Below are positions 1 through 7,663 of a stretch of DNA of 64,000 bases, in pieces. Location of the stretch: NCBI GenBank assembly GCA_009779915.1, contig WRBA01000001.1, positions 99,860-163,859 on the forward strand, given 5' to 3'. Position 1 is the stretch's first letter. The number at the start of each line of letters is the position of its first letter. This DNA comes from Defluviitaleaceae bacterium. Lineage in GTDB: Bacteria; Bacillota; Clostridia; Lachnospirales; UBA5962. The notes under the pieces were generated by a model. It saw nothing but the letters and a program-made list of their open reading frames with translations, made no database searches and had not been told where the DNA came from. The position numbers were made by a program, and so were the translations under genes.

Positions 1-285
1 AAGGGCAGAACTGGTGCAAATAGGGATACTCCCATCTGATGATACAATATAGCAGTTAAATAACTCATCTACAATATTTGATATATTATTAAAAACATTT
101 CGGCATTTAACAAAAGTTTGGTCATGCAGTGAATTATTTGTAATATCAAAATTATTGCCGAGGTTTCTATAATACTTTGTACATACCCTGTTTAGGGCAA
201 AAGATATTTGAGATAATATATTGACTTTAAGGGCCGCATCTTCTAAAGTAGGATAATTTTCGCTTGATGCAACATTTTTGATATA
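1..285 (-). CDS. 3' fragment of a gene split by the recombinase element (SpoIID-like, spore-associated peptidoglycan family); runs off the window
   Basis: Read on the reverse strand, 285 to 1 is an open frame of 95 codons with no start codon, continuing past the window edge. It begins YIKNVASSENYPT and contains IVDELFN. These match, from memory, the middle domain of clostridial peptidoglycan-binding proteins often annotated as spore cortex-lytic, whose domain resembles SpoIID/LytB (a conserved Glu follows the Ala-Ser-Ser run). The frame stays open about 8 codons upstream into the element but has no Met. Joined at the shared core to the fragment at 3938-4422 it gives one continuous protein. 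Without excision this part has no translation start. Some usually conserved residues differ (Asn-Tyr-Pro-Thr-Leu instead of Ile-Tyr-Pro-Thr-Trp), so it may be a diverged paralogue. Family assignment is by recall and moderately sure; the continuity is seen directly. Confidence 0.75.
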
Positions 286-300
286 CTGCCAATAAGGTAG
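278..300. other. Left attachment junction: core TTGATATA and inner arm
   Basis: The core at 278-285 is followed inside the element by ATAAGGTAG at 292-300. That arm is an imperfect inverted match to CTTCCTTAT at 3917-3925 near the other junction. In the excised circle the two arms would flank a single core, an arrangement expected of a serine-recombinase attP. The flank outside (1-277) is target-gene coding sequence. Confidence 0.65.
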
Positions 301-407
301 GATGAAAGCATTTTAAATGGCAAGTGATAAATAGTGCTTGATTTTAGCATAGGACATTTTGGGATTCTCATAGGATTTAACAAGGGATTTCGCAAAAGGT
401 GAGGACT

Positions 408-611
408 ATGCGTTCGGATGAACATGATTCAGCAGGGCTGGAAGCCAAAACTCAGTGTGAACAATTAACCACATACAAAGAACATAAAATCGGAAAAACT
501 TTATACTGCACAACCAGTATTTACAAAGGAGAGATTAATCTTGCCAAAGCGTTGGAAGATTTAACTGTCAGGCGCATATTGCGGCATGAAAATAACGAAA
601 ATAATTTTTAA
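408..611 (+). CDS. Small element-encoded protein, TnpW-like
   Basis: Encodes about 67 residues. The ATG at 408 is preferred over the in-frame GTG at 399 because AGGTGAGG lies just upstream of it. The central part (HKIGKTLYCTTSIYKGE, followed by a Leu-rich helix) resembles small proteins annotated TnpW that accompany serine-recombinase transposons of the Tn4451 kind. That match is from memory and weak. It is the first gene of the element and lies on the same strand as the two recombinases, so co-transcription is plausible. A role in excision control would be a guess. No membrane segment or signal peptide is visible. Confidence 0.5.
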   Translation: MRSDEHDSAGLEAKTQCEQLTTYKEHKIGKTLYCTTSIYKGEINLAKALEDLTVRRILRHENNENNF

Positions 612-626
612 AATATAGGCAAAACC

Positions 627-654
627 GCTCATTGTTCGACTCTCCTAGCCCTAA
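627..654 (+). repeat. 28-bp sequence shared with the palindrome at 38728-38755
   Basis: This stretch upstream of the first recombinase is identical, apart from one base, to 38728-38755. There it forms the right arm plus loop of a 21-bp perfect palindrome. Here the left arm is missing. It lies between the small ORF and the ribosome binding site (AGGAGG, 660-665) of the first recombinase. Confidence 0.7.
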
Positions 655-671
655 ATACAGGAGGACTAATT

Positions 672-2309
672 ATGGCAAAACAAAAAGACTACAAAGTTGG
701 TGTCTACGTCCGCTTAAGCAATGAAGATGCAAGAGCAGGGGAGTCAGTGTCCGTTGAAAATCAAAAGCTTATGCTTACAAAGCATGTTGAAGAGATGGGG
801 TGGAAGCTGCGAGAGATTTATGTTGATGACGGTTTTTCAGGGACAAATCAAAACAGACCGGCTTTTCAGCGGATGATGGCTGATGTTAAGCAGGGATTTA
901 TCAACGTGATTTTGATTAAAGACCTGTCGAGGCTCGGTAGAAATTATTTAGAAGTCGGAAATCTTGCCGAGGTGTTTTTACCGGAATATGGCTGTGAATT
1001 GATATCTTTAAACGAGCCGTTAGATGAAATGATGGTCTTTCGTAATTGGTTTAATGAGCAGTATTCAAAAACAACCAGTAAGAAGGTTAGAGCCGCAAAG
1101 CGGATATCTGCTGAGCATGGCAAATACATCGGAACATATGCCCCTTATGGCTACAAAAAAGACCCTAACAACCGACACAGGCTTATAATTGATGAGATTG
1201 CTGCTCCTGTGGCACGATCTATATTTGAAATGCGGGCAAGTGGAATGGGTTTTCGTGCCATAGCTTCTAAGCTTAATGAAGACGGCATTACGCCTCCGAA
1301 GGATTATTACTATCAGAGTTTAGGACAAAAGAACCCATTTGTCAGTACCGGTTTGTGGAATGACAGTTCTGTTAAGCTTATCATAGCCAATGAAGCTTAT
1401 GTAGGAAATGTTGTGCAAGGTAAGTTTGGCACAGTGTCCTACAAAAACAGTAAAGCTGTACGTAAACCTAAAGAAGAGTGGGTCAGGATTGAAGGGCAGC
1501 ACGAACCTTTGATTAACAGAGGGTTATGGGAAAGAGTACAAGCTCTTAGTCAAAGAGGCTATAAGCCCCGCCGCAGAAGTGACGGGGAAATAAGTTTATT
1601 TGCAGGCTTATTGCATTGTGCTGATTGCAGTACCAAAATGCGCGCACAGACAGAGCGAGGTAAACGCAAAAATGGCAGTGAGTACAAATACATTTCCTAC
1701 ATATGTGGAAACTATGCCAGGAGCGGAAAATCCGCTTGTGCTGCTCATATAATCTCTGAAAACATCTTAGTGGAGTTGGTTGTTAATCATATCCGTAATC
1801 ATGCCCATAAAATCACATATAACGAGGAGTATATAGTAGAATCCCTCATCTCAGCACAAAGCAGTGAAACTATATCTTACCGTGCTGCTTACCTGAGCGA
1901 ATTAGAAGCTCATAAAAAACAGATTGCCAAGTTGGATTTGCTTATAGAGAGCTTGTACGAGGATAAAGTTGCAGGGGTTGTGCCGGATAGCCTATTCAGG
2001 CGGCAGATTGAGAAGTATGAACAGGGCAGAAGCGAACGGCTGCAGTCAGTGGAAGCTTTAGAGGAGCGCATTGGAGCCATTAAACACGAGGAAAGCAATA
2101 GTAATACTTGGGAAGAGTTGATAAAGCAATATAAAGCTTTAGAAGTCTTAGATTCAGAGATTTTATTGCTGCTTATTGATAAAATTACAGTCGGTGAAGC
2201 TCAGATAGTTGATGGTAAGCGAACAAGAGATATTCAAGTGGTTTATAATTATGCAGGCGATGTTGAGGGGTTAGGATTGACAGACGGCGAGGCGGTGACT
2301 GCTGGGTGA
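672..2309 (+). CDS. Large serine recombinase A
   Basis: This 545-residue site-specific recombinase presumably drives integration and excision of its own element. The N-terminal resolvase domain (about 7-150) has the nucleophile in YVRLS (Ser16) and the conserved DLSRLGRN. The Recombinase domain follows, with APYGYKKDP. A zinc-ribbon (CADC near 316, then two further Cys) and a C-terminal coiled coil complete the protein. The loop before FRNWFNE is a few residues shorter than in most relatives I recall. AGGAGG precedes the ATG by 6 bases. Its stop overlaps the GTG start of the second recombinase, so the two are translationally coupled. Length and architecture suit a functional large serine recombinase. 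Confidence 0.93.
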   Translation: MAKQKDYKVGVYVRLSNEDARAGESVSVENQKLMLTKHVEEMGWKLREIYVDDGFSGTNQNRPAFQRMMADVKQGFINVILIKDLSRLGRNYLEVGNLAEVFLPEYGCELISLNEPLDEMMVFRNWFNEQYSKTTSKKVRAAKRISAEHGKYIGTYAPYGYKKDPNNRHRLIIDEIAAPVARSIFEMRASGMGFRAIASKLNEDGITPPKDYYYQSLGQKNPFVSTGLWNDSSVKLIIANEAYVGNVVQGKFGTVSYKNSKAVRKPKEEWVRIEGQHEPLINRGLWERVQALSQRGYKPRRRSDGEISLFAGLLHCADCSTKMRAQTERGKRKNGSEYKYISYICGNYARSGKSACAAHIISENILVELVVNHIRNHAHKITYNEEYIVESLISAQSSETISYRAAYLSELEAHKKQIAKLDLLIESLYEDKVAGVVPDSLFRRQIEKYEQGRSERLQSVEALEERIGAIKHEESNSNTWEELIKQYKALEVLDSEILLLLIDKITVGEAQIVDGKRTRDIQVVYNYAGDVEGLGLTDGEAVTAG

Positions 2310-3901
2310 GCCGCAAGCTATATAATGTGGGTATTTATATTCGCCTTTCCAGAGACAGCATTGCTTATCGTGATACTGTATCTATGTCCATAGAAAACCA
2401 ACAGGCTATGCTGTCAAAATTTATAACCATGATGCCCGGATGGGTTGAAAAACGTATCTATATAGATGATGGTGCCAGCGGCGGCAATTTTAACCGCAAG
2501 GGTTTTCAGGATATGATGGAAGATGTACGGCAAGGAGTTATAACCCTTGTTCTTGTACAAGACCTCTCACGCTTTGGACGAAACTATCTTGAAGCAGGGC
2601 GATACCTTGAAGAGGAGCTTCCCTCTCTCGGCTGCCGTTTTGTGGCTTTGTCTGAGGGTATTGATACAGAAGATGGTGAAAATGATATTATGCCATTTCT
2701 CAATATGATGAATGACTATTATCTCAAAAATCTAAGGGATAAGATTATATCTGCTTTAAGAATCAAGGCTAAAGACGGTCATAAGCTGTCAGGCTCGGCG
2801 CCTTATGGCTATGTACGTAACCCTAAAGAGCGGACACGGCTCATTGTAGATGAAAGTGCTGCTTGTGTGGTTAGGCAAATGTTTGAGCTGCGTGCCGCAG
2901 GGATAAGCTATGCCAAGATAACTGCTGCACTGAATAGTGAAGCCGCTGCCCCAACTTCTAGGAAGAACTCTTCTAAGATATGGAAAATAACCACCATCAA
3001 AAGGATGCTGGTTAATGAATCCTACATAGGTCACACCATTTCTTTTAAGCGCAAACCACGCTCTTATCGCAATGGCAAGAGCGGGATCAAAGATGAGAGC
3101 CAATGGATAAGAGTAGAGAATACCCATGAAGCCATAGTGGATTTAGAGCTTTGGCATAAAGTTCAGGCAATCAATCAATTGGCAAAGGATAGGTTTTCTC
3201 ATAGCCGCAGTTTCGAACAAAGTCTTTTCTCCGGTTTAATTATTTGCGCTGATTGTCAAATTAATATGGCATATCATCTTGATAGAAAGACAAGCCATGT
3301 CATGGTAACTGCCTTGTACGGCAGTTACCATTGCCGAACCCACACTCAAAGCGGCAGGACTGTATGTTCATGGCATAGGATTTCTGAAAAGGTTCTAAAA
3401 AAGTTGGTTTTAGCTCATATCAAAGAACAAGCCCATATGATAGCCCTTGATGAAAAAAGAATATTTCAGGCTCTAAAACAAAAATTGCTTGGCAATCGTG
3501 GTGCAGGCAACTCAAAAGGCACTATAACTAAAGAGCGTAGAAATTTAGAGCATCAATTACACAATTTAGACTTTCGGCTGGAGCAGCTTTATGAGGATAA
3601 AGTTGTAGGTGCTATTTCCGCCGAAACCTTTGTTACTCTAGCTAACAGCGCAGAAGCCAAGAGGATTGAAATTGAAGATAGACTTGCTTTGATAAACAAA
3701 AATGAAGTGCAGTCGGATGCAAGGCTAAATAATATCAGTCGTTGGATAGGGATGATAAAGGAAAAATCCGCTATTACAGAAGTAGATAGGGATTTACTTG
3801 AAAGTTTAATCGAGAAGATTGAGATTGGTGAGAAAGCTGTTATAGATGGCATTAAAACGCAAGAAGCAAGGATTTATTGGAAGTATGCCGGCTTATATTA
3901 G
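2306..3901 (+). CDS. Large serine recombinase B
   Basis: This 531-residue protein is the second recombinase of the element and overlaps the first by four bases with a GTG start. The catalytic Ser15 lies in IYIRLS. DLSRFGRN, the APYGYVRNP region of the Recombinase domain, a Cys-rich zinc ribbon (CADC, then further Cys and His) and a C-terminal coiled coil are all present. It is clearly related to the first enzyme but far from identical, so the pair is not a recent duplication. Pairs of serine recombinases are known to cooperate in SCCmec (CcrA/CcrB). Whether these two form one machine is inference. No frameshift or missing key residue is seen. Confidence 0.93.
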   Translation: MSRKLYNVGIYIRLSRDSIAYRDTVSMSIENQQAMLSKFITMMPGWVEKRIYIDDGASGGNFNRKGFQDMMEDVRQGVITLVLVQDLSRFGRNYLEAGRYLEEELPSLGCRFVALSEGIDTEDGENDIMPFLNMMNDYYLKNLRDKIISALRIKAKDGHKLSGSAPYGYVRNPKERTRLIVDESAACVVRQMFELRAAGISYAKITAALNSEAAAPTSRKNSSKIWKITTIKRMLVNESYIGHTISFKRKPRSYRNGKSGIKDESQWIRVENTHEAIVDLELWHKVQAINQLAKDRFSHSRSFEQSLFSGLIICADCQINMAYHLDRKTSHVMVTALYGSYHCRTHTQSGRTVCSWHRISEKVLKKLVLAHIKEQAHMIALDEKRIFQALKQKLLGNRGAGNSKGTITKERRNLEHQLHNLDFRLEQLYEDKVVGAISAETFVTLANSAEAKRIEIEDRLALINKNEVQSDARLNNISRWIGMIKEKSAITEVDRDLLESLIEKIEIGEKAVIDGIKTQEARIYWKYAGLY

Positions 3902-3916
3902 AATGTAAATTTTATA

Positions 3917-3945
3917 CTTCCTTATCAATGTGTTTCCTTGATATA
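3917..3945. other. Right attachment junction: inner arm and core TTGATATA
   Basis: CTTCCTTAT (3917-3925) lies inside the element and the core copy sits at 3938-3945. Everything beyond 3945 reads as the N-terminal half of the interrupted gene. The stop codon that ends that half (reverse strand, 3925-3927) is supplied by the element itself. Confidence 0.65.
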
Positions 3946-4422
3946 GTCTTTAAATAATAATTTTAAATTTTCAGCAGACTCGTCAGGGCAGCCCATATGA
4001 ACGATAATATAATCAGGCAAGGCTGCCGTTTCAAAATTTAATTTTACTGCCTCGGGCTTTTCAGGTGCAAACCTATTTTCTAAATCCGCGCCGCGCTTAT
4101 AAGGGATGAAAATTTCATTATCGTTTATAAGATTATCTGTCGCCGGCTGCATTTGAACAGGGAGAGTACTTGTTATACCCGGAAATATTTCAACACCATG
4201 AACAATAGTTCTTCTAAAGCCGCCATCATGACTGATTTCGACTGTATATCTTCGGCTATGCTCCGACGCGGGAAGGGGAATGCGCTCGCTTAAACCATTT
4301 TTGTCAGTATATAGTTCATACAGCACATTACCCTCACCACATTTTACAATAATTTTAGCCCCGGCTACAGGAAATAAATATTCCCCCATAAATGTTTGAA
4401 CTTTTAAATAACCCATTTCCAT
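3925..4422 (-). CDS. 5' fragment of the split gene: N-terminal half of SpoIID-like spore-associated protein
   Basis: Starts at 4422 with AGGAGG well placed. Reads about 161 native codons, then only Lys-Glu-Thr-His and a stop from the element, giving a truncated product of 165 residues. The opening MGYLKVQTF and the following Ig-like, carboxypeptidase-regulatory-like region (IFPGITS near residue 85) precede a Pro-rich linker and IVHMGCPD, which leads into the SpoIID-like domain. This order matches clostridial peptidoglycan-binding proteins often annotated as spore cortex-lytic. The C-terminal part continues at 285 down to 1. If excision occurs, full-length protein would be made only in cells that have lost the element. 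Confidence 0.8.
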   Translation of the reverse strand: MEMGYLKVQTFMGEYLFPVAGAKIIVKCGEGNVLYELYTDKNGLSERIPLPASEHSRRYTVEISHDGGFRRTIVHGVEIFPGITSTLPVQMQPATDNLINDNEIFIPYKRGADLENRFAPEKPEAVKLNFETAALPDYIIVHMGCPDESAENLKLLFKDYIKETH

Positions 4423-4460
4423 AACTACCTCCTAATTAGAATTTATGAACATAGGTTCTT

Positions 4461-4582
4461 AGAGTCTGTTTAGCGTTTTTATTATTCGTGATTTTGGTAA
4501 ATTTTCTGTCATGATTTGTCAATGCCTCCTAACAGAAAATTTCCTCAAAAGTCTATCAAAAGCAAGATACTAAACAGACTCT
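4461..4582. repeat. MITE-like element, family A (AGAGTCTGTTTAG ends)
   Basis: A 13-bp perfect inverted repeat (4461-4473 and 4570-4582) bounds a 122-bp palindromic insert. Its interior shares TTTTGGTAAA, TTTCTGTCATG and TTTGTCAA with the copy at 9020-9156. It abuts the stop codon of the cupin gene. Just left of it, 4446-4459 resembles the outer end of a second family-A copy. Confidence 0.75.
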
Positions 4583-4998
4583 TAATGATTATGCTCCTCA
4601 AGTTCAGCAATTGCTTTTGTTCTATGGATTGTACCATGAGCATGATTAGGCGGCGCGTACAATGAAAAGAGCTTCAAAGGTCTATTGCCTGTGTTTACGA
4701 TATTATGCCATGTACCCGCAGGTACGAGTATTGCGTAATTGCAAAATATTGGACATTGCGTTGCTAGATTCTCCTTATGCTCGCCCATTTGAACTATACC
4801 TTGCCCCTCAGCCGCGAATAAAAATTGATCCACATGAGGATGCACTTCAAGACCGATATCTTCATTTGTGGGAATAGTCATTAAAGTAAGCTGCAAATGC
4901 TGACCCGTCCAAAGGGCAGTTCTGAAATTATTGTTGTTTAGGGTAGCTTTAATAATATCTACGGTAAAAGCATGAGGTCCATAATCAGATTTATACAT
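4582..4998 (-). CDS. Cupin-domain protein
   Basis: Encodes about 138 residues from the ATG at 4998, which has AGGGAG upstream. The longer frame from 5025 runs through that ribosome binding site. The single beta-barrel cupin shows motif one as LEVHPHVDQFLF and motif two as VPAGTWHNIVN, giving His ligands for a metal. It resembles small stand-alone cupins of the mannose-6-phosphate isomerase type found in many Firmicutes. The substrate is unknown. The C terminus is His-rich (HAHG, HNH). It stands alone between a MITE and a divergent gene. Confidence 0.8.
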   Translation of the reverse strand: MYKSDYGPHAFTVDIIKATLNNNNFRTALWTGQHLQLTLMTIPTNEDIGLEVHPHVDQFLFAAEGQGIVQMGEHKENLATQCPIFCNYAILVPAGTWHNIVNTGNRPLKLFSLYAPPNHAHGTIHRTKAIAELEEHNH

Positions 4999-5130
4999 AT
5001 GGTATTTTCTCCCTTCAATACACATAAAAATTTTATGTAGTATATGTTTTTCATTAATTTATTGACACTTTATCGCAAAAAACAAAGCCTCCAAGAATGT
5101 AATCAATTCTTAAAAACTATTTAGCGCATA

Positions 5131-5159
5131 TTTACTGGAATAAAATGAAAAAATATGTT
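5131..5159 (+). promoter_or_regulatory. Probable sigma-A promoter
   Basis: TTTACT (5131-5136), a 17-base spacer and TATGTT (5154-5159) lie about 45 bases before the proposed start of the membrane-protein gene at 5204. Confidence 0.5.
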
Positions 5160-5203
5160 ATGATGTTTACAAGTAGTTAATTTATGTGAAAACAGGTTGC
5201 AAA

Positions 5204-5635
5204 ATGGTAGATAAAGAAAAAATTATAATTATGACTAATCTTGCTGTATATGATAAAAATCATGGTGAGGCTGATAGAAAGGCAAACACTTTTTTTCGCC
5301 ATGATTATATATATTGGCAAAATTTTTGGGCGCGGCTATACGCGCTGTTGGGCTGTTTGATTATCATTAGCTTTTACATAATTGAGCGCATTGTAATAAA
5401 TCAGGAAGATTTATTTGAAATAGACTATAGTGCTGAAGGGGTAAGGATACTGCTTTTTATAGTAGTTGTGCTATTTATATGCTCTAGCATAAGCTCTCTA
5501 AAAGCCACAAGAGAGTATTCCAGGATACAAAAGCGAATTGAAAAATATATAGAACTTACTGAAAAACTGGAAGGCGAAGGAGAATTACCTGCTTATTATG
5601 GAGCAAATACTAACCGCAAGAGACGCAAGCGTTAA
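5204..5635 (+). CDS. Unknown two-TM membrane protein
   Basis: Encodes about 143 residues if started at the ATG 5204, which follows ACAGG. A GTG at 5186 is an alternative. Two hydrophobic segments (about 45-65 and 85-105) are separated by an acidic loop, with a basic C-terminal tail ending in Lys-Arg repeats. I do not recognise the family. It is the first gene of a run (this gene, 5598, cdaA, cdaR) transcribed from the promoter at 5131, so a role near the membrane diadenylate-cyclase complex is possible but only inferred from position. Confidence 0.65.
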   Translation: MVDKEKIIIMTNLAVYDKNHGEADRKANTFFRHDYIYWQNFWARLYALLGCLIIISFYIIERIVINQEDLFEIDYSAEGVRILLFIVVVLFICSSISSLKATREYSRIQKRIEKYIELTEKLEGEGELPAYYGANTNRKRRKR

Positions 5636-6773
5636 ATTCTATAAAAAATATGAAATGTTTATACTTCCCGTGCTAAGGTTTATCCTTGGTTTTTATGTGT
5701 TTTCACTAATAGGTGCCATTGGGCATAGTATGGAGGCGTTGGAGGTAATAACAGGACCGTCAATGCGTATGCCTTATGCAATGCTTATGGGGCTTTTGTT
5801 TACTATACTGCCTATTAGTATGGGATATTTCTTAATGGCTTTTAATATAATTATACAATTCAGTGCCAGTATGGAGGTCGCTGTTATGGTCGCTGCGGCA
5901 CTTCTTCTGGTGCTGTTTTTCTATGGTCGGCTGGGAGGGATGGAACGCTGGCTTTTGCTTTTTATGCTTCTTGGCTTTTATTTTCGTATTCCCTATATAG
6001 TGCCTTTAATAGCAGGGCTTTATTTTGGTATACAGAGTATTTTTCCTATAATTATAAGCATTTTTCTTTGGGAGTTTTATCCCTTAGCATTTAACCTTAT
6101 GTATGTTGAAAGACCCAGAGCCGATACTATAATAGACATTCCCGACAGTTTTGGTCAGGTTTTTGCTTATTGTATGGATGCCATTGCAGCAAATGATACT
6201 TGGATAGCTATTGCTTTTGTTTTTGCTCTTGTTACTTTAGTTGTACACGCGGCCTCTAAAATGGATGTGGATTTCTCAAAAGAAATTGCTATAGGCATGG
6301 GTGTTGTAATTAATATAGTCAGCTTTATATTTTTAAGGCTTGCAATTGGTCTTGATGTAAATATTTTGGCAATGATTCTTCTAAGCCTATTAAGCGGGAT
6401 AGTGGTTCTTTTTATAAAAATGTTTGATTTAGTCCTTAACTATCAGCGTGCTGAGCGGGTAGAGTTTGAGGATGATGAGAATTATTATTTTGTACGGGTT
6501 ATACCTAAAATGACAATAGCAAAAAAAGAGCGGACTATTAAAAAAGTGAGAGAAGGACGGCAAAATATACATACAACCCCCCCCTCTCTAGATTATGATG
6601 AATACCTTTACGGCGAAAATGAAAAAAGAAATACAAAGAGTTATGAGGCTTATTACGAAGACGATGATGACGAGGAAGATTATGATAGTTATGACAAACA
6701 AAAGGATAGCTATTATGATAAATATGAAGGGGCTCTGTATGACGAGCTGGAAGACGAAGATAGAAACAGGTGA
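5598..6773 (+). CDS. Polytopic membrane protein with acidic C-terminal tail, upstream of cdaA
   Basis: This 391-residue protein overlaps the previous gene by 38 bases. About eight hydrophobic segments occupy residues 17-290, followed by a hydrophilic tail very rich in Asp, Glu and Tyr (about 335-391). I recall similar membrane proteins of unknown function next to cdaA in Lachnospiraceae-like genomes, but cannot name the family. The ribosome binding site (AAGGAGAA) lies unusually far (about 16 bases) from the ATG, so coupling to the upstream gene, or a later start at Met20, is possible. The stop overlaps the GTG that may start cdaA. Confidence 0.75.
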   Translation: MEQILTARDASVKFYKKYEMFILPVLRFILGFYVFSLIGAIGHSMEALEVITGPSMRMPYAMLMGLLFTILPISMGYFLMAFNIIIQFSASMEVAVMVAAALLLVLFFYGRLGGMERWLLLFMLLGFYFRIPYIVPLIAGLYFGIQSIFPIIISIFLWEFYPLAFNLMYVERPRADTIIDIPDSFGQVFAYCMDAIAANDTWIAIAFVFALVTLVVHAASKMDVDFSKEIAIGMGVVINIVSFIFLRLAIGLDVNILAMILLSLLSGIVVLFIKMFDLVLNYQRAERVEFEDDENYYFVRVIPKMTIAKKERTIKKVREGRQNIHTTPPSLDYDEYLYGENEKRNTKSYEAYYEDDDDEEDYDSYDKQKDSYYDKYEGALYDELEDEDRNR

Positions 6774-7663
6774 TTTTTTTGTTAACCGCTATGTGGAATA
6801 ATTTAAACCAATTCGTTGGCGAAGCGTTTTTGTATTTCGATTTAGCCGATGCTACGGTAAACCGCATAACTTTAATAAACATTATTGACATATTGATTGT
6901 CACATACTTTTTATACAAAGTAATATTATGGATTAAAGAAACCCGGGCATGGTCATTGTTTAAGGGTATTGTTCTTGTACTCTCCATAAGCAGCCTTTCG
7001 TTTTTATTTGGGCTTACAACTATCTCATGGATAGTTAGAGGTGCTGTTCAAACCGGGATACTTGCCATGATTATTATTTTCCAGCCGGAGCTTAGAAAAG
7101 CGCTGGAGGAACTTGGCAAAGGTCATTTGAATATGCCTTTTGGGGTTGGCAATGATTTAAGTAAAGCCATGTCTACAAATACACTTGATGAAATAGTAAA
7201 AGCGGCTTATGCAATGTCAAAAGTTAAGATGGGTGCTTTAATTGTCGTGGAGAAAGATGTTAAACTTGGAGATTTAGAGCAGACAGGGATTATAATAGAT
7301 GCAAGTGTCAGCGCATCCCTTCTTTTAAATATATTTGAAGATAAAACCCCGCTTCACGATGGTGCAGTAATAATAAGAAATAATAGGATAGCTGCCGCAT
7401 CGTGCATACTTCCCTTAACTGCAAGTGAAATAGGCAAGGAGCTTGGTACAAGACATAGGGCTGCTGTTGGCGCAAGTGAGGTATCGGATGCTTTTGCTAT
7501 TGCAGTATCGGAAGAGAGCGGCAAAGTATCGGTTGCAAATGGCGGCAAGCTTTATAAAGATATATCCCCTGAGGAGCTTAGAGATAGACTGGGAGCGGGA
7601 AGTCCGGAGAATGAAATAGAAAAAGAGCCTAGACGCTTCCCATTTAGGAAGGGGCGGAAATAA
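6770..7663 (+). CDS. cdaA: Diadenylate cyclase CdaA (c-di-AMP synthase)
   Basis: Makes cyclic di-AMP from two ATP at the membrane, controlling potassium and osmotic balance and cell-wall homeostasis. Three N-terminal hydrophobic segments (about 28-110) precede the DAC domain. The signature Asp-Gly-Ala lies in LHDGAVII (about residue 197) and Arg-His-Arg in GTRHRAA (about 230). Length 297 is usual. The GTG at 6770 overlaps the previous stop. ATG 6791 (MWNNLNQF) is the alternative and matches where most homologues begin. It is followed directly by cdaR and then glmM, the classic Firmicutes order. Confidence 0.96.
   Translation: MIFLLTAMWNNLNQFVGEAFLYFDLADATVNRITLINIIDILIVTYFLYKVILWIKETRAWSLFKGIVLVLSISSLSFLFGLTTISWIVRGAVQTGILAMIIIFQPELRKALEELGKGHLNMPFGVGNDLSKAMSTNTLDEIVKAAYAMSKVKMGALIVVEKDVKLGDLEQTGIIIDASVSASLLLNIFEDKTPLHDGAVIIRNNRIAAASCILPLTASEIGKELGTRHRAAVGASEVSDAFAIAVSEESGKVSVANGGKLYKDISPEELRDRLGAGSPENEIEKEPRRFPFRKGRK

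Larger units (their letters stand above)
278..3945 (+). mobile_element. Two-recombinase integrative element interrupting a reverse-strand gene
   Basis: The element carries a small ORF and two overlapping large serine recombinases and is bounded by two copies of TTGATATA (278-285 and 3938-3945). The unit that would leave is 3,660 bp. On the target strand both core copies fall in the same codon phase (Tyr-Ile-Lys/Asn junction), so recombination between them rejoins the target gene in frame. There are no other cargo genes. The arrangement resembles developmental intervening elements such as skin in sigK, which use large serine recombinases. Whether excision is developmental, accidental or lost cannot be told from the sequence. 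Confidence 0.8.
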
